Part shown: one piece after another, positions 37,149 through 45,764 of the stretch
Numbering within the stretch: position 1 is the stretch's first letter
Layout of the letters: each line of letters starts with the position of its first letter
Assembly (NCBI GenBank): GCA_026398815.1
Contig: JAPLSA010000001.1
Span: forward strand, 1-64,000
Source: Gammaproteobacteria bacterium
GTDB taxonomy: Bacteria; Pseudomonadota; Gammaproteobacteria; Nevskiales; Nevskiaceae
Length of the DNA: 64,000 nucleotides
Direction: 5' to 3'
Notes under the pieces: generated by a model
Seen by the model: only the letters and a program-made list of their open reading frames with translations
Told to the model about the DNA's origin: nothing
Databases searched by the model: none
Position numbers and translations under genes: made by a program

Positions 37149-38588
37149 ATGACGCTGCTGCCTGTCCTTCTTGCCGGTGGTGCCGGCTCGCGCCTCTGGC
37201 CACTTTCGCGCGAGCAGTACCCGAAGCAGTTCCTTGCGCTGACCAACGCGCACAGCCTGTTGCAGAACACCGCGCTGCGCACCCAGACGCTCGCCAACGT
37301 GGCGCCGCCGCTGGCGATCTGCGCCGAATCGCACCGTTTCATCGTCGCCGAGCAGCTGCGCGCCGTGAACATGACCGGCGCCAAGGTGCTGCTGGAGCCG
37401 GAAGGCCGCAACACCGGTCCGGCCACCACCTGCGCCGCGCTGCTGGCCGCCGAGCTGTACGGCCCGGAAACGGTGCTGTTCGTGATGGCTGCCGATCACA
37501 CGATTCCTGACGAGGCCGCGTTCGCGAAGGCTTCGGCGATCGCCGTCGAGGCCGCCAAGGCCGGCCACATCGTCAGCTTCGGCATCCAGCCGACGCACCC
37601 GGAAACCGGCTTCGGCTACATCAAGGCCGGCACGCCGCTGCCGGTCGATGGCGCCCGCCTGATCGCCGAGTTCGTCGAGAAGCCGCCGCTGGCCAAGGCC
37701 AAGGAATTCCTCGAGGTCGGCGGCTACTACTGGAACGGCGGCATGTTCCTGTTCCGCGCCGACGTCTTCCTGGCCGAAGTGCAGCGCCTGGAGCCGGAGA
37801 TGTACGAAGCCTGCGTCAGCTCGCTTGCCAACGGCCAGCGCGACGCCGACTTCGTGCGCCTGCACGGCCCGTCGTTCGGCAATGCCCGCAACGAGTCGAT
37901 CGACTACGCGGTGATGGAAAAGACCGACAAGGCGGCGCTGGTCGTGCTCGATGCCGGCTGGGACGACGTCGGCTCCTGGAATTTCCTGGCCAAGCTGCCG
38001 CAGGTCGATGCGCGCGGCAACGTCGCCCGCGGCGATGTCATGGTCGAGGATTGCGACGGCACGCTGGTGCATGGCACGCACCGCCTGGTCACAGTGCTGG
38101 GCCTGAAGGACACCGTGGTGGTCGAAACCGTCGACGCGATCCTGGTCGCCTCGCGGGATCGCCTGCAGGACGTCAAGAAGGTCGTGCAGCGCCTGAAGGC
38201 AGCCAAGCGCACCGAAGCGCTGGCGCGGCCGCGCGTCTATCGGCCCTGGGGCTGGTACGAAACGATCTCGCTGTCCGATCGCTTCCAGGTCAAGCGGATC
38301 ATGGTCAAGCCGGGCGAAAAGCTCAGCTTGCAGATGCACCACCACCGCGCCGAGCACTGGGTGGTCGTCAACGGCACCGCCCGGGTCACCAATGGCGAGA
38401 AGGTGTTCCTGCTCGGCGAGGACGAATCGACCTACATCCCGCTCGGCCACACGCACCGTCTGGAAAACCCGGGCAAGGTGCCGCTGGAGCTGATTGAAGT
38501 GCAGTCCGGCAGCTATCTCGGCGAGGACGACATCGTCCGCTTCGAGGACGTCTACGGCCGCACGCCGCTGCCGGCCGGCATGCCGTAA
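37149..38588 (+). CDS. manC: Mannose-1-phosphate guanylyltransferase / mannose-6-phosphate isomerase
   Basis: A bifunctional type II PMI/GMP enzyme (479 aa) that makes GDP-mannose for polysaccharide or lipopolysaccharide synthesis. The N-terminal nucleotidyltransferase has LLAGGAGSRLWPLSR near the start and FVEKPP further on. The C-terminal cupin carries isomerase residues in RPWGWYETI and KLSLQMHHHRAEHW. ATG 37149 is chosen because MTLLPVLLAGG is the family start; the frame also runs upstream without good initiation signals. No other sugar genes adjoin it. A strong terminator follows. Confidence 0.93.
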   Translation: MTLLPVLLAGGAGSRLWPLSREQYPKQFLALTNAHSLLQNTALRTQTLANVAPPLAICAESHRFIVAEQLRAVNMTGAKVLLEPEGRNTGPATTCAALLAAELYGPETVLFVMAADHTIPDEAAFAKASAIAVEAAKAGHIVSFGIQPTHPETGFGYIKAGTPLPVDGARLIAEFVEKPPLAKAKEFLEVGGYYWNGGMFLFRADVFLAEVQRLEPEMYEACVSSLANGQRDADFVRLHGPSFGNARNESIDYAVMEKTDKAALVVLDAGWDDVGSWNFLAKLPQVDARGNVARGDVMVEDCDGTLVHGTHRLVTVLGLKDTVVVETVDAILVASRDRLQDVKKVVQRLKAAKRTEALARPRVYRPWGWYETISLSDRFQVKRIMVKPGEKLSLQMHHHRAEHWVVVNGTARVTNGEKVFLLGEDESTYIPLGHTHRLENPGKVPLELIEVQSGSYLGEDDIVRFEDVYGRTPLPAGMP

Positions 38589-38610
38589 CGGCCTGCGGGC
38601 AGGGCCCCGA

Positions 38611-38656
38611 CGCCGGGTGGCGCGCCTCGATGCGAGGCTGCGCCACCCGGCGTTTT
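38611..38656 (+). terminator. Rho-independent terminator of manC
   Basis: CGCCGGGTGGCG (38611-38622) pairs with CGCCACCCGGCG (38641-38652). A second inner stem (CCTCG/CGAGG) extends the hairpin, and TTTT follows at 38653-38656. It starts 22 bases after the manC stop and also separates manC from the convergent arsC. Confidence 0.8.
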
Positions 38657-39102
38657 CATTTGTGGTGCTTCAGGCCCGCCGTGGTGATGCGACGGCCCTC
38701 GGCATCGATCACCGCTTCGCCATCTTCCTTGCTGAAGGCACCGAGCTGCGCGGCGGTCAGCAGGTCCAGCACCGTCTCCGACGGCCTGCACAGCGCCACA
38801 CCGAGCGGCGTCGACACGATCGGCCGGTTGATCAGGATCGGGTCGGCGAGCATCGCGTCGATCAGCTGGGCATCGCTGAGGCCCGGATCGTCGAGCCCCA
38901 GCGTGGCGTACGGCGTGCCCTTCTCGCGCAGGAAACTGCGCACCGGCTGGCCGCTGCGGGCGAACAGGTCGACCAGCGTCGCGCGGTCCGGCGGCGTCTT
39001 CAGGTATTCGATGACGGTCGGCTCAAGGCCGGCGTTGCGGATCATCGCCAGCGTGTTGCGCGAGGTGCCGCAGGCGGGGTTGTGCAGGATGGTGATGCTC
39101 AT
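38656..39102 (-). CDS. arsC: Arsenate reductase (glutaredoxin-type)
   Basis: Reduces arsenate to arsenite using glutathione and glutaredoxin. The 148-aa protein starts MSITILHNPACGTSRN, with catalytic Cys11 in the family motif. The three expected arginine positions are represented in TPPDR, INRPIV and the RxITxAGLK tail. It is the last gene of the ars operon. Its ATG overlaps the aquaporin stop (39099-39102), so translation is coupled. Arsenite formed here would leave through the neighbouring channel. Confidence 0.92.
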   Translation of the reverse strand: MSITILHNPACGTSRNTLAMIRNAGLEPTVIEYLKTPPDRATLVDLFARSGQPVRSFLREKGTPYATLGLDDPGLSDAQLIDAMLADPILINRPIVSTPLGVALCRPSETVLDLLTAAQLGAFSKEDGEAVIDAEGRRITTAGLKHHK

Positions 39103-39785
39103 GTCGGAACCAGGTCGGGACGAGGGGAAGGCCACAGCCAGCCGCCGGCCAGTCCGCCAAGTGCGGTGCCCAACAGCTGGGCGATGACGAAGCCGCCGAC
39201 ATCGGCGGGCGCGATGCCGGCGAAGCTGTCGGTCAGGCTGCGGGCGAGGGTGACGGCCGGGTTGGCGAAGCTGGTCGATGCGGTGAACCAGTACGCGCCG
39301 GTGATGTAAGCCGCGATCAGCAGCGGTGTCCACTGCGGGCGACTGGCGCGGCTGCCGAGCAGGGTCAGCACCAGGCCGAAGGTCGCCACCGTCTCGGCGA
39401 TCCACAGCCCGGTGCCGTGGCGGAGCTGCTGGCCGGTCTGCAGCAGCGGCAGCGCGAACATCGCGTGGGCCAGCACCACGCCGGCTGCCGCGCCTGCAAG
39501 CTGCGCCGGCAGATAGGCCACGAACCGGCGGGCCGGCAGCTCGCCGCGCAACCAGCACAGCGCCGACACCGCCGGATTGAAGTGGGCGCCGGACAGCGGC
39601 CCGAAGATCACGATCAGCACCAGCAGGCCGCAGCCGGTGGCGAGGCTGTTGGCCAGCAGCGCCAGCGCCAGGTTCCCGCCGCTCAGCCGCTCGGCCATGA
39701 TCCCGGAGCCGACCACCACCGCCAGCAGCAGGGCGCTGCCCAGCGCTTCGGCGGTCACGGCCCGGGCCGCGCCGGTGTCGCGCAT
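39099..39785 (-). CDS. aqpS: Aquaporin-type channel of the arsenic operon (AqpS-like)
   Basis: This 228-aa member of the major intrinsic protein family has about six membrane segments and both NPA boxes (HFNPAVS and FANPAVTLAR). In a few bacteria, e.g. Sinorhizobium meliloti, an aquaporin in the ars operon lets arsenite run out down its gradient after ArsC makes it. No arsB or acr3 pump gene is present here, which supports that role. The ATG at 39785 is the start that gives a family-length protein; it lies 10 bases after the preceding gene. Confidence 0.87.
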   Translation of the reverse strand: MRDTGAARAVTAEALGSALLLAVVVGSGIMAERLSGGNLALALLANSLATGCGLLVLIVIFGPLSGAHFNPAVSALCWLRGELPARRFVAYLPAQLAGAAAGVVLAHAMFALPLLQTGQQLRHGTGLWIAETVATFGLVLTLLGSRASRPQWTPLLIAAYITGAYWFTASTSFANPAVTLARSLTDSFAGIAPADVGGFVIAQLLGTALGGLAGGWLWPSPRPDLVPT

Positions 39786-39795
39786 CGCGCCGGAC

Positions 39796-40305
39796 TCAGC
39801 CGCAGCAGTTCGGTGCCGCTTTCGGCCCGCAGCTGCTGCGCGCAGCCGGTGCGGCCGTCGTCGTCGCGCCCGCCTCGGCTGACGGCGTGCAGCTGCCGCC
39901 CTGGCGCAGCAGGTCCGGCCCGGTGCCGCCGAACATCGGCACGCTGCCGAGCGTATGGAAATTCTCCCAGGCGATGCCCTGCGGGTCCTGCAGCCAGGTC
40001 TTGTCGGAGCGCGCATAGCAGCAGGTGGCGCCATGTTCGGCGACGCCCGCAAGGCCCGCTTCCGCAAAGCGCGTTTCGAGCGCGGCCAGTTCCTCGTCGG
40101 AGTCGACCTGCAATCCCAGATGGTTGATGCCGATCGTGCTGCCGCACTGCTGGTGCGAGATCGCGAAATTGATCCGCGGGTCGTCGAGCATCCATTTCGC
40201 GTAGCCCGGCTGGCTCACCGACGGCGCGCTGCCGAACAGCTTGGAATAGAAGCCGATGCTTTCATCGAGGTCCTTCACCGAAACATGGACGTGGAAGCGA
40301 TTCAT
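39796..40305 (-). CDS. arsI: ArsI/CadI-family glyoxalase-fold protein
   Basis: This 169-aa vicinal-oxygen-chelate protein begins MNRFHVHVSVKDLDESIGFY and carries GINHLGLQVDS and the ArsI/CadI signature ATCCYARSDKTW with two adjacent cysteines, then DPQGIAWENFHTLG. ArsI enzymes break carbon-arsenic bonds of trivalent organoarsenicals, while CadI is named for cadmium induction; the two cannot be told apart here. The C-terminus is Cys-rich (SSCGPKAAPNCCG). A longer start at 40332 lacks a good ribosome site. It lies between arsR and aqpS in one operon. Confidence 0.8.
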   Translation of the reverse strand: MNRFHVHVSVKDLDESIGFYSKLFGSAPSVSQPGYAKWMLDDPRINFAISHQQCGSTIGINHLGLQVDSDEELAALETRFAEAGLAGVAEHGATCCYARSDKTWLQDPQGIAWENFHTLGSVPMFGGTGPDLLRQGGSCTPSAEAGATTTAAPAARSSCGPKAAPNCCG

Positions 40306-40356
40306 TTCAGTACTCCGAGGATGGGCAGGCAATCAGGAAGACAGCAGGTGCAGCGG

Positions 40357-40719
40357 TCAGCAGCAGGAATCGGGCGCCGGGCAGCAGTCGACAGCGGCGT
40401 CGGTGTCGGCATTCGCCGGCGCGCAGCCGGCGCTGTCGCCTCGGCAGCAGTTCTCGGTCAGAAAGGCCAGCAGCGCGCCCATGCGCGCGAAGTTGGCGGC
40501 GTAGATCACGTAACGGCCGTCCTGGCGCGGAATCACCAGGCCGGCGCGGTCGAGTTCCTTGAGATGGAACGACAGCGTCGCCGGCGCCACGCCCAGCGCA
40601 TCGGCGATCCGCCCTGCCGACAAGCCGTCCGGGCCGGCCACCACCAGCGTGCGGAACACCGCCAGCCGGGTTTCCTGGGCCATGGCGGCCAGCGTTGTCA
40701 CGGCATCCTTGATTTCCAT
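40357..40719 (-). CDS. arsR: ArsR-family metalloregulator
   Basis: This 120-aa winged-helix repressor has a DNA-binding core in LSAGRIADALGVAPATLSFHLKELDRAGL and a wing in GRYVIYAAN. Arsenite-binding cysteines probably lie in the C-terminal tail, with Cys pairs in ENCCRG, DCCPAP and SCC. It is the first gene of the ars operon and should repress it through the palindrome overlapping its own start codon. Organisation as a first-gene autorepressor is standard for the family. Confidence 0.93.
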   Translation of the reverse strand: MEIKDAVTTLAAMAQETRLAVFRTLVVAGPDGLSAGRIADALGVAPATLSFHLKELDRAGLVIPRQDGRYVIYAANFARMGALLAFLTENCCRGDSAGCAPANADTDAAVDCCPAPDSCC

Positions 40720-40741
40720 ATTTCGACAATAATCGAAATAT
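40718..40741 (-). promoter_or_regulatory. Perfect palindrome overlapping the arsR start (probable ArsR operator)
   Basis: ATATTTCGA (40718-40726) and TCGAAATAT (40733-40741) are perfect inverted arms with a 6-base centre CAATAA. The left arm covers two bases of the arsR start codon, so the arsR promoter must lie further upstream (to the right), or else the start codon is placed too far 5'. Position and symmetry suit an ArsR dimer. Confidence 0.65.
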
Positions 40742-40871
40742 TAAAGCCTAAGCAAGCGATGATCCGTCGTCGTCGATGCGCCACTCCGCCGCTACCGCCA
40801 CTGCGGCTGCCGTCGGCGGACCGGCCTGCCGCGTCGCGCCGCGTGATCGCCCGGCCTCGGTACAGTGCGGC

Positions 40872-41501
40872 ATGCCCGCTCCACCGCTGCCGCTGCCACC
40901 GCAGGCGTTCCGCTTCATGCTCAAGCATGAAACGCGGGCGCTGGTGCGTCCGGTGCGGCCCAGCGACCTGCCGTACTTCGTGCGCGGCTTTGCGCAGCTG
41001 TCGGCGGAATCGCGGCACCTGCGCTTTTTCTCGCAGGCGTCCGAACTGAGCCCGAAGCAGCTCAAGTTCATGACCGAGCCCGACCATCGCCAGCACGAGG
41101 CCTGGGGGGCGCTGGACCTGAAGGGGCCGGAGCCGACCGGCATCGGCGTGGCCCGCTACGTGGCGCTTCCTGAGCGTCCGGGCGTGGCCGAAGTGGCGCT
41201 GACCATCATCGACGCCTACCAGAACCACGGCGCCGGCACGCTGCTGCACGCCTGCCTGCACCTGACCGCGTCACGCCACGGCATCCACACGTTCTACTAC
41301 GACGTGCTGTGGGAGAACTCGAAGTTCCTGCGCTACCTGCGCTCGATCGGTGCCCGGGTGACCGGCAGCGAAGCGAACGTCGCCAGCCTCGAACTGCCGG
41401 TCTACGCCGCGCCGCGCGACGTGCCACAGAACGACGGCACCTCGGTGCGCTTTGCCCGTCTGCTGCATGACGTGATGACGGCCACGCCGGTCGATGCCTG
41501 A
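40872..41501 (+). CDS. GNAT-family N-acetyltransferase
   Basis: This 209-aa protein has the GNAT fold: LVRPVRPSDLPYFVRGFAQLS at the N-terminus, GVARYVAL and VAEVALTIIDAYQNHGAGTLL as the acetyl-CoA-binding strand and loop (motif A), and a long helix ending YLRSIGARV. Similar domains are attached to protein acetyltransferases (Pat) and acyl-CoA synthetase-like proteins, but this one stands alone. The substrate is unknown. ATG 40872 is preferred over upstream in-frame starts because it avoids the arsR operator. It is convergent with ampG. Confidence 0.75.
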   Translation: MPAPPLPLPPQAFRFMLKHETRALVRPVRPSDLPYFVRGFAQLSAESRHLRFFSQASELSPKQLKFMTEPDHRQHEAWGALDLKGPEPTGIGVARYVALPERPGVAEVALTIIDAYQNHGAGTLLHACLHLTASRHGIHTFYYDVLWENSKFLRYLRSIGARVTGSEANVASLELPVYAAPRDVPQNDGTSVRFARLLHDVMTATPVDA

Positions 41502-41510
41502 ACGCCGGCT

Positions 41511-42863
41511 TCAGCCGGCAGCCGGGGTCTCGCGCAGCGCCGGCTTGCGGCTCAGGATCATCGACAGCACGATCGCCGGCAGGCCGAGCGCTGCCGTGTA
41601 GCAGAAGAACAGCGGGAAGCCGATCGCTTCGATGATCGCGCCGGAATAGCCGGCCAGCCACTTGCACGGGGCCGACCAGAACATGCCGAGCAGCGCGTAC
41701 TGGGTGGCGGTGTAGGCCGGGCTCGGCAGCGCCGACAGGTAGACGACGAACGCGGTGCCGGCGATGCCGACGCCGATGTTGTCGAAGGCGATCGCGACGG
41801 CCAGCCCGGCGAGATCCGGCGGATGCGAGGCGATCCACGAGAAGTACAGGTTCGCCAGGCTCACGGTGACCACGCCGATGGTCAGCGTCCGGCCCACGCC
41901 CCAGCGGGCGATCAGGCCGCCGGCGACCGCGACGCCGGCCATCGTCACCAGCACGCCGAAGATCTTCGAGATGCTGGCGATTTCCTTCAGCGTGAAGCCG
42001 AGCGACAGATAGAAGTTGTTGGCCATCACGCCCATCGTGAAGTCCGACAGCCGGTAGACGACGATGAAAGCCAGCACCAGCACGCCGTGGCCCGGATGCA
42101 GGCGCCGGAACAGGTCCAGGAACGGGCAGACCACCGCGCCGATGAACCAGGCGCCGGACTCGCGCAGCCAGCGCGGCCAGCCGGAGCGTTCATGCAGGAA
42201 GGCCGTGACCCGGGCCTCGTGCGCGAAGCCGCGGCGCGGATCGGCGGTCGGCTCGGTGATCAGGCAGGTGGTGATCAGGCCAATGACCATCAGCGCCGCC
42301 ATCAGCAGGTAGGCGCTGCGCCAGCCGAACTCGGCTGCCGCGAACAGCGCGCCGGCACCGGCGGCGATCAGGGCGATGCGATAGCCGATCTGGAAGGCGC
42401 CGGTCAGCGGGCCGGCGCGGTCGGCCGGGGTCGATTCGATGCGCCAGGCATCGAGGGCGATGTCCTGGGTCGCGGCCGCGAACGCCAGCAGGATCGCCAG
42501 CACGGCAACGTGGACCACGTCCTGCGCCGGATCGGCGAGCGCCATCTGGATCAGCGCCAGCACCACGGCGGCCTGGGCCAGCAGCATCCAGCTGCGCCGC
42601 CGGCCCAGGCGGCCGAGCAGCGGCAGCGGCAGGCGATCGACCAGCGGCGACCACAGGTACTTGAACGAGAACGCCAGCCCGCACCAGGAAAAGAAGCCGA
42701 TGGTCGCCCGCTTGACCCCGGCCTGGGTCAGCCAGGCCGACAAGGTCGAGAACACCAGCAGGAACGGCAGCCCGGACGAAAAGCCGAGCGCCAGCATCGC
42801 CTGCATCTTCGGGTCGGCATAGGCGCCGAGCCGGGCGCGCCAGCCGCCAGCCGCTGCGGTCAC
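41511..42863 (-). CDS. ampG: AmpG-like muropeptide permease (MFS)
   Basis: This 450-aa major facilitator protein has 12 or more membrane segments and AmpG-typical sequences LGFSSGLPFLLVFSTLSAWL, SPLVDRLPLP, ATQDIALDAWRIE and YTATQYALL. AmpG imports anhydromuropeptides for cell-wall recycling and indirectly controls ampC beta-lactamase. A GTG start at 42863 overlaps the xthA stop (GTGA), so the genes are coupled. Confidence 0.85.
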   Translation of the reverse strand: MTAAAGGWRARLGAYADPKMQAMLALGFSSGLPFLLVFSTLSAWLTQAGVKRATIGFFSWCGLAFSFKYLWSPLVDRLPLPLLGRLGRRRSWMLLAQAAVVLALIQMALADPAQDVVHVAVLAILLAFAAATQDIALDAWRIESTPADRAGPLTGAFQIGYRIALIAAGAGALFAAAEFGWRSAYLLMAALMVIGLITTCLITEPTADPRRGFAHEARVTAFLHERSGWPRWLRESGAWFIGAVVCPFLDLFRRLHPGHGVLVLAFIVVYRLSDFTMGVMANNFYLSLGFTLKEIASISKIFGVLVTMAGVAVAGGLIARWGVGRTLTIGVVTVSLANLYFSWIASHPPDLAGLAVAIAFDNIGVGIAGTAFVVYLSALPSPAYTATQYALLGMFWSAPCKWLAGYSGAIIEAIGFPLFFCYTAALGLPAIVLSMILSRKPALRETPAAG

Positions 42864-43645
42864 GGCGCGTAGTCCAGCACCACCGGCGCGTGATCCGAGA
42901 ACTTCACGCCCTTGTAGACATGGGCATCGGTGATCCGCGCTGCCAGCGACGGCGTCACCACCTGATAATCGATGCGCCAGCCGACGTTGTTGGCGTAGGC
43001 ATTGCCGCGGTTCGACCACCACGAATAAGCCTCGCCTTCCATCGTCGGGTGTTTGGCGCGGAAGCCGTCGACAAATCCAAGTCCGTCGGGCTGGGCGCCG
43101 AACAGCGTGTCGAGCCAGGCGCGCTCGTGGGGCAGGAAGCCGGAGTTCTTCTGGTTCGAGCGCCAGTTCTTGATATCGATGTTGCGGTGGGCGATGTTCC
43201 AGTCGCCGCAGATCACGTAGTCGCGGCCGCTGGCTTTCCATTCGCGCAGGCGCGGCAGGAAGAAGGCCAGGAAGCGGTCCTTCGATTCCTGGCGCTCCGG
43301 GCCCGAAGAGCCGGACGGCAGGTACAGCGACACCACCGACAGATTGCCCTGGCGCACTTCCAGGTAGCGGCCCTCGTCGTCGAATTCCGGCTCGCCAAGG
43401 GTGTCGAGCACCGCGTCCGGCGCCTGCCGCGCGTACACCGCCACGCCCGAATAGCCCTTCTTGACCGCGCTGCGGAAGTGCGACGAATAGCCGGCCGGAT
43501 GGAACAGCGCCTCACCCAGGTCTTCGATCTGCGCCTTGGTTTCCTGCACGCAGACGTAATCGGCATCGACGGTGGCCAGCCAGTCGAAGAAACCCTTCTT
43601 GGCCGCCGAGCGGATGCCGTTGGTGTTGATCGAGACGATGCGCAT
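42860..43645 (-). CDS. xthA: Exodeoxyribonuclease III
   Basis: AP endonuclease and 3'-5' exonuclease of base excision repair (261 aa). Catalytic motifs: NTNGIR, QETK with Glu35, the Asp/Asn pair in GDWNIAH, and the terminal SDHAPV. Length is as expected. It is transcribed divergently from pyrE across a 161-base gap, and its stop overlaps the ampG start. Confidence 0.95.
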   Translation of the reverse strand: MRIVSINTNGIRSAAKKGFFDWLATVDADYVCVQETKAQIEDLGEALFHPAGYSSHFRSAVKKGYSGVAVYARQAPDAVLDTLGEPEFDDEGRYLEVRQGNLSVVSLYLPSGSSGPERQESKDRFLAFFLPRLREWKASGRDYVICGDWNIAHRNIDIKNWRSNQKNSGFLPHERAWLDTLFGAQPDGLGFVDGFRAKHPTMEGEAYSWWSNRGNAYANNVGWRIDYQVVTPSLAARITDAHVYKGVKFSDHAPVVLDYAP

Positions 43646-43806
43646 GGGGCGACGGGCGGCGGACGGGATCGTGGAGCGGCGAATGCTAGCGCAGCCGGCT
43701 GCGGAGGCATCCGGCCCGTGTGCGAAAATCGCCGCGCCCGGCCGTCTCCGGCCCCGTGCTGCCGACTGCCCGCCCGCCTCCGCCCGCCCGACCGAATCCG
43801 ATCCGC

Positions 43807-44454
43807 ATGAAGCCGTATCAGACCACCTTCCTCGACCTCGCCCTGCAAGCCGAAGTGCTGAAGTTCGGCAGCTTCACGCTGAAATCCGGCCGCGTCAGCC
43901 CGTATTTCTTCAACCTCGGCCGGATTTCCTCCGGCGCCGCGCTGCGGGCGCTCGGCCGCGCCTACGCCGAGGCGCTGATCGCCCATGGCGTGGAGTTCGA
44001 CCTGCTGTTCGGTCCCGCCTACAAGGGCATTCCGCTGGCGGCGGCGGTCAGCATCGCGTTCGCGGAACTGACCGGCCGCGACCTGCCGTTCGCCTACAAC
44101 CGCAAGGAAGCCAAGGACCACGGCGAGGGCGGCGTGCTGGTCGGTGCCGATGTGAAAGGCGCCCGCGTGGTGGTGATCGACGACGTGCTGACCGCCGGCA
44201 CTGCGCTGCGCCAGTCGCACGAATTGCTGATCGCGTCAGGTGCGCACCCGGTTTTGGCCATCACCGCCCTGGATCGTCAGGAAGTCGGCGCCAACGGCCG
44301 TTCGGCAGTCGCCGAACTGGTTGAAAAGACGGGCCTTCCGGTGATCTCGCTGGTCACGGTCCAGGACTTGCTCGGCTACCTGCATGAACAGGGCGGACGG
44401 ACGGACATCGTGTCGGCGATCAGCGATTACCAGCGGCGCTACGGCGTTGCCTGA
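43807..44454 (+). CDS. pyrE: Orotate phosphoribosyltransferase
   Basis: Converts orotate and PRPP to orotidine 5'-phosphate in pyrimidine synthesis (215 aa). It shows the N-terminal FGSFTLKSGRVSPYFFNLG, the FGPAYKGIPLA loop, the RKEAKDHGEGG flexible loop and the PRPP-binding VVVIDDVLTAGTA. ATG 43807 gives the family start MKPYQTTFLDLAL. The stop overlaps the proposed start of the next gene. Confidence 0.96.
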   Translation: MKPYQTTFLDLALQAEVLKFGSFTLKSGRVSPYFFNLGRISSGAALRALGRAYAEALIAHGVEFDLLFGPAYKGIPLAAAVSIAFAELTGRDLPFAYNRKEAKDHGEGGVLVGADVKGARVVVIDDVLTAGTALRQSHELLIASGAHPVLAITALDRQEVGANGRSAVAELVEKTGLPVISLVTVQDLLGYLHEQGGRTDIVSAISDYQRRYGVA

Positions 44455-45088
44455 ACGGCTGCGCTGGCGGCTGCGCGGCTTCGGTGGCGCGGCCCTGCTG
44501 CTGGGGCTGGCGCTGCCGCTGGTCGGCGATGCCCAGTCGCGGTCCGTGTCGCCGGGGCGCAAGGCGCCGGTGCAGTGCTGGACCGACGATCGCGGTCAGC
44601 GCGCCTGCGGCGATGTCGTGCCGCCGGCCGATGCCCGTCGCGAACGGGCGCTGATCGATCCACGCGGCGTCGTCACCCAGGTGCTGCCGGCGCAGAAATC
44701 GCCAGCCCAGGTCGAGGCCGAAGCCAAGCGCGCCCGCGAGGACGAGCAGCGCCAGGCCTATGACCGCTACCTGCTGCAGGCCTACCGCGACGTGCCGGCC
44801 ATCGAGCGGGCGCGCGACGAGCGTCTGGCCGCGCTCGACGCTCGCCGGCAGCTGACCGAGAAAGCGATCGCCGACACCCGCGCCGCACTTGCCGAGCTGC
44901 GCGGCCGCCAGCCGGCCTCGCCGGCCAACGGCGCGCAGCTGCAGGCGCGGATCGACGAGTTCACCGCCGCCGAGGCCGATCAGCGCAAAGCGCTGAGCCG
45001 GCTGCATGACGAGCGGGCCCGCATTCACGGCGATTTCGATCGCGACATCGGCCGCTTTCGGGAGCTGCGCCAGGGCAGCGGCGGCTGA
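44447..45088 (+). CDS. Secreted DUF4124-like protein with coiled coil
   Basis: This 213-aa protein has an N-terminal signal sequence (RGFGGAALLLGLALPLVGDAQS), then a DUF4124-like segment (VQCWTDDRGQRACGDVVPP) and a long charged helix typical of coiled coils (about 90-205). It is probably periplasmic; function unknown. TTG 44447 is proposed as start because it lies just before the signal sequence and overlaps the pyrE stop; an upstream ATG at 44384 would overlap pyrE much more. The pyrE-DUF4124 neighbourhood is known in related gammaproteobacteria. Confidence 0.7.
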   Translation: MPERLRWRLRGFGGAALLLGLALPLVGDAQSRSVSPGRKAPVQCWTDDRGQRACGDVVPPADARRERALIDPRGVVTQVLPAQKSPAQVEAEAKRAREDEQRQAYDRYLLQAYRDVPAIERARDERLAALDARRQLTEKAIADTRAALAELRGRQPASPANGAQLQARIDEFTAAEADQRKALSRLHDERARIHGDFDRDIGRFRELRQGSGG

Positions 45089-45173
45089 GCTGCGACGGCC
45101 TTCGGGCCCTGGTTCCAGCTGCGGCCGGAATCGCCGACAATGCCGGCAATTCCCTTGTTTTTGATGACGGTCC

Positions 45174-45764
45174 ATGGCGGTCCAGCTCTACCTTGCTTCG
45201 CGCTCGCCGCGCCGGGCTGCCTTTCTGGCAGCGCTCGGGCTGCGCCATGAACGGATCGACGGCGAGGTTCCGGAAGTGCCGCGCCCCGGCCAGGCGCCGG
45301 CCGATTACGCGCTGGAAACCGCCGTCGCCAAGGCGCGCGCGGCTGCCGTCCACGCCCGGCTGGACGTTCCGGTGCTGGCGGCCGACACCGATGTCGCCAT
45401 CGACGGCGACATTCTCGGCAAGCCGCGCGATGCCGACGACGCGGTGACGATGCTGCGCCGGCTGGCCGATCGCCGGCACCAGGTGGTCAGCGCGGTGGCG
45501 GTGCTGCACGGCAGCCGGCTGGAAACGGTGGTGACCCACACCGACGTGGTCTTCGGGCCGATCGACGAACGCGACGCCCGCGCCTATGCCGACAGCGGCG
45601 AGCCGCTCGACAAGGCCGGCGCCTACGGCATCCAGGGCTACGCCGCACGCTGGGTGCGGGCGGTGCACGGCAGCTACACCAACATCGTCGGCCTGCCGCT
45701 GCTGGAAACCGCCGAGCTGCTGGCTCGCTTCGGCGTTTACGCCGACCGCCCGGTGCAGCCATGA
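45174..45764 (+). CDS. maf: Maf-family nucleoside triphosphate pyrophosphatase
   Basis: This 196-aa house-cleaning enzyme hydrolyses non-canonical or m7G/dTTP-type nucleotides. Family motifs are SRSPRR at the N-terminus, LAADTDVAIDGDILGKPRD in the middle and DKAGAYGIQGYAARWV toward the end. The substrate subgroup (YhdE or YceF) is not resolved. Its stop overlaps the rng start (ATGA at 45761-45764). Confidence 0.92.
   Translation: MAVQLYLASRSPRRAAFLAALGLRHERIDGEVPEVPRPGQAPADYALETAVAKARAAAVHARLDVPVLAADTDVAIDGDILGKPRDADDAVTMLRRLADRRHQVVSAVAVLHGSRLETVVTHTDVVFGPIDERDARAYADSGEPLDKAGAYGIQGYAARWVRAVHGSYTNIVGLPLLETAELLARFGVYADRPVQP

Noticed and set aside
41504-41519. GCCGGC-TTCA-GCCGGC hairpin between the GNAT gene and ampG
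   Set aside because: The stem is only six pairs with no T run on either strand, and such palindromes are common in GC-rich DNA.
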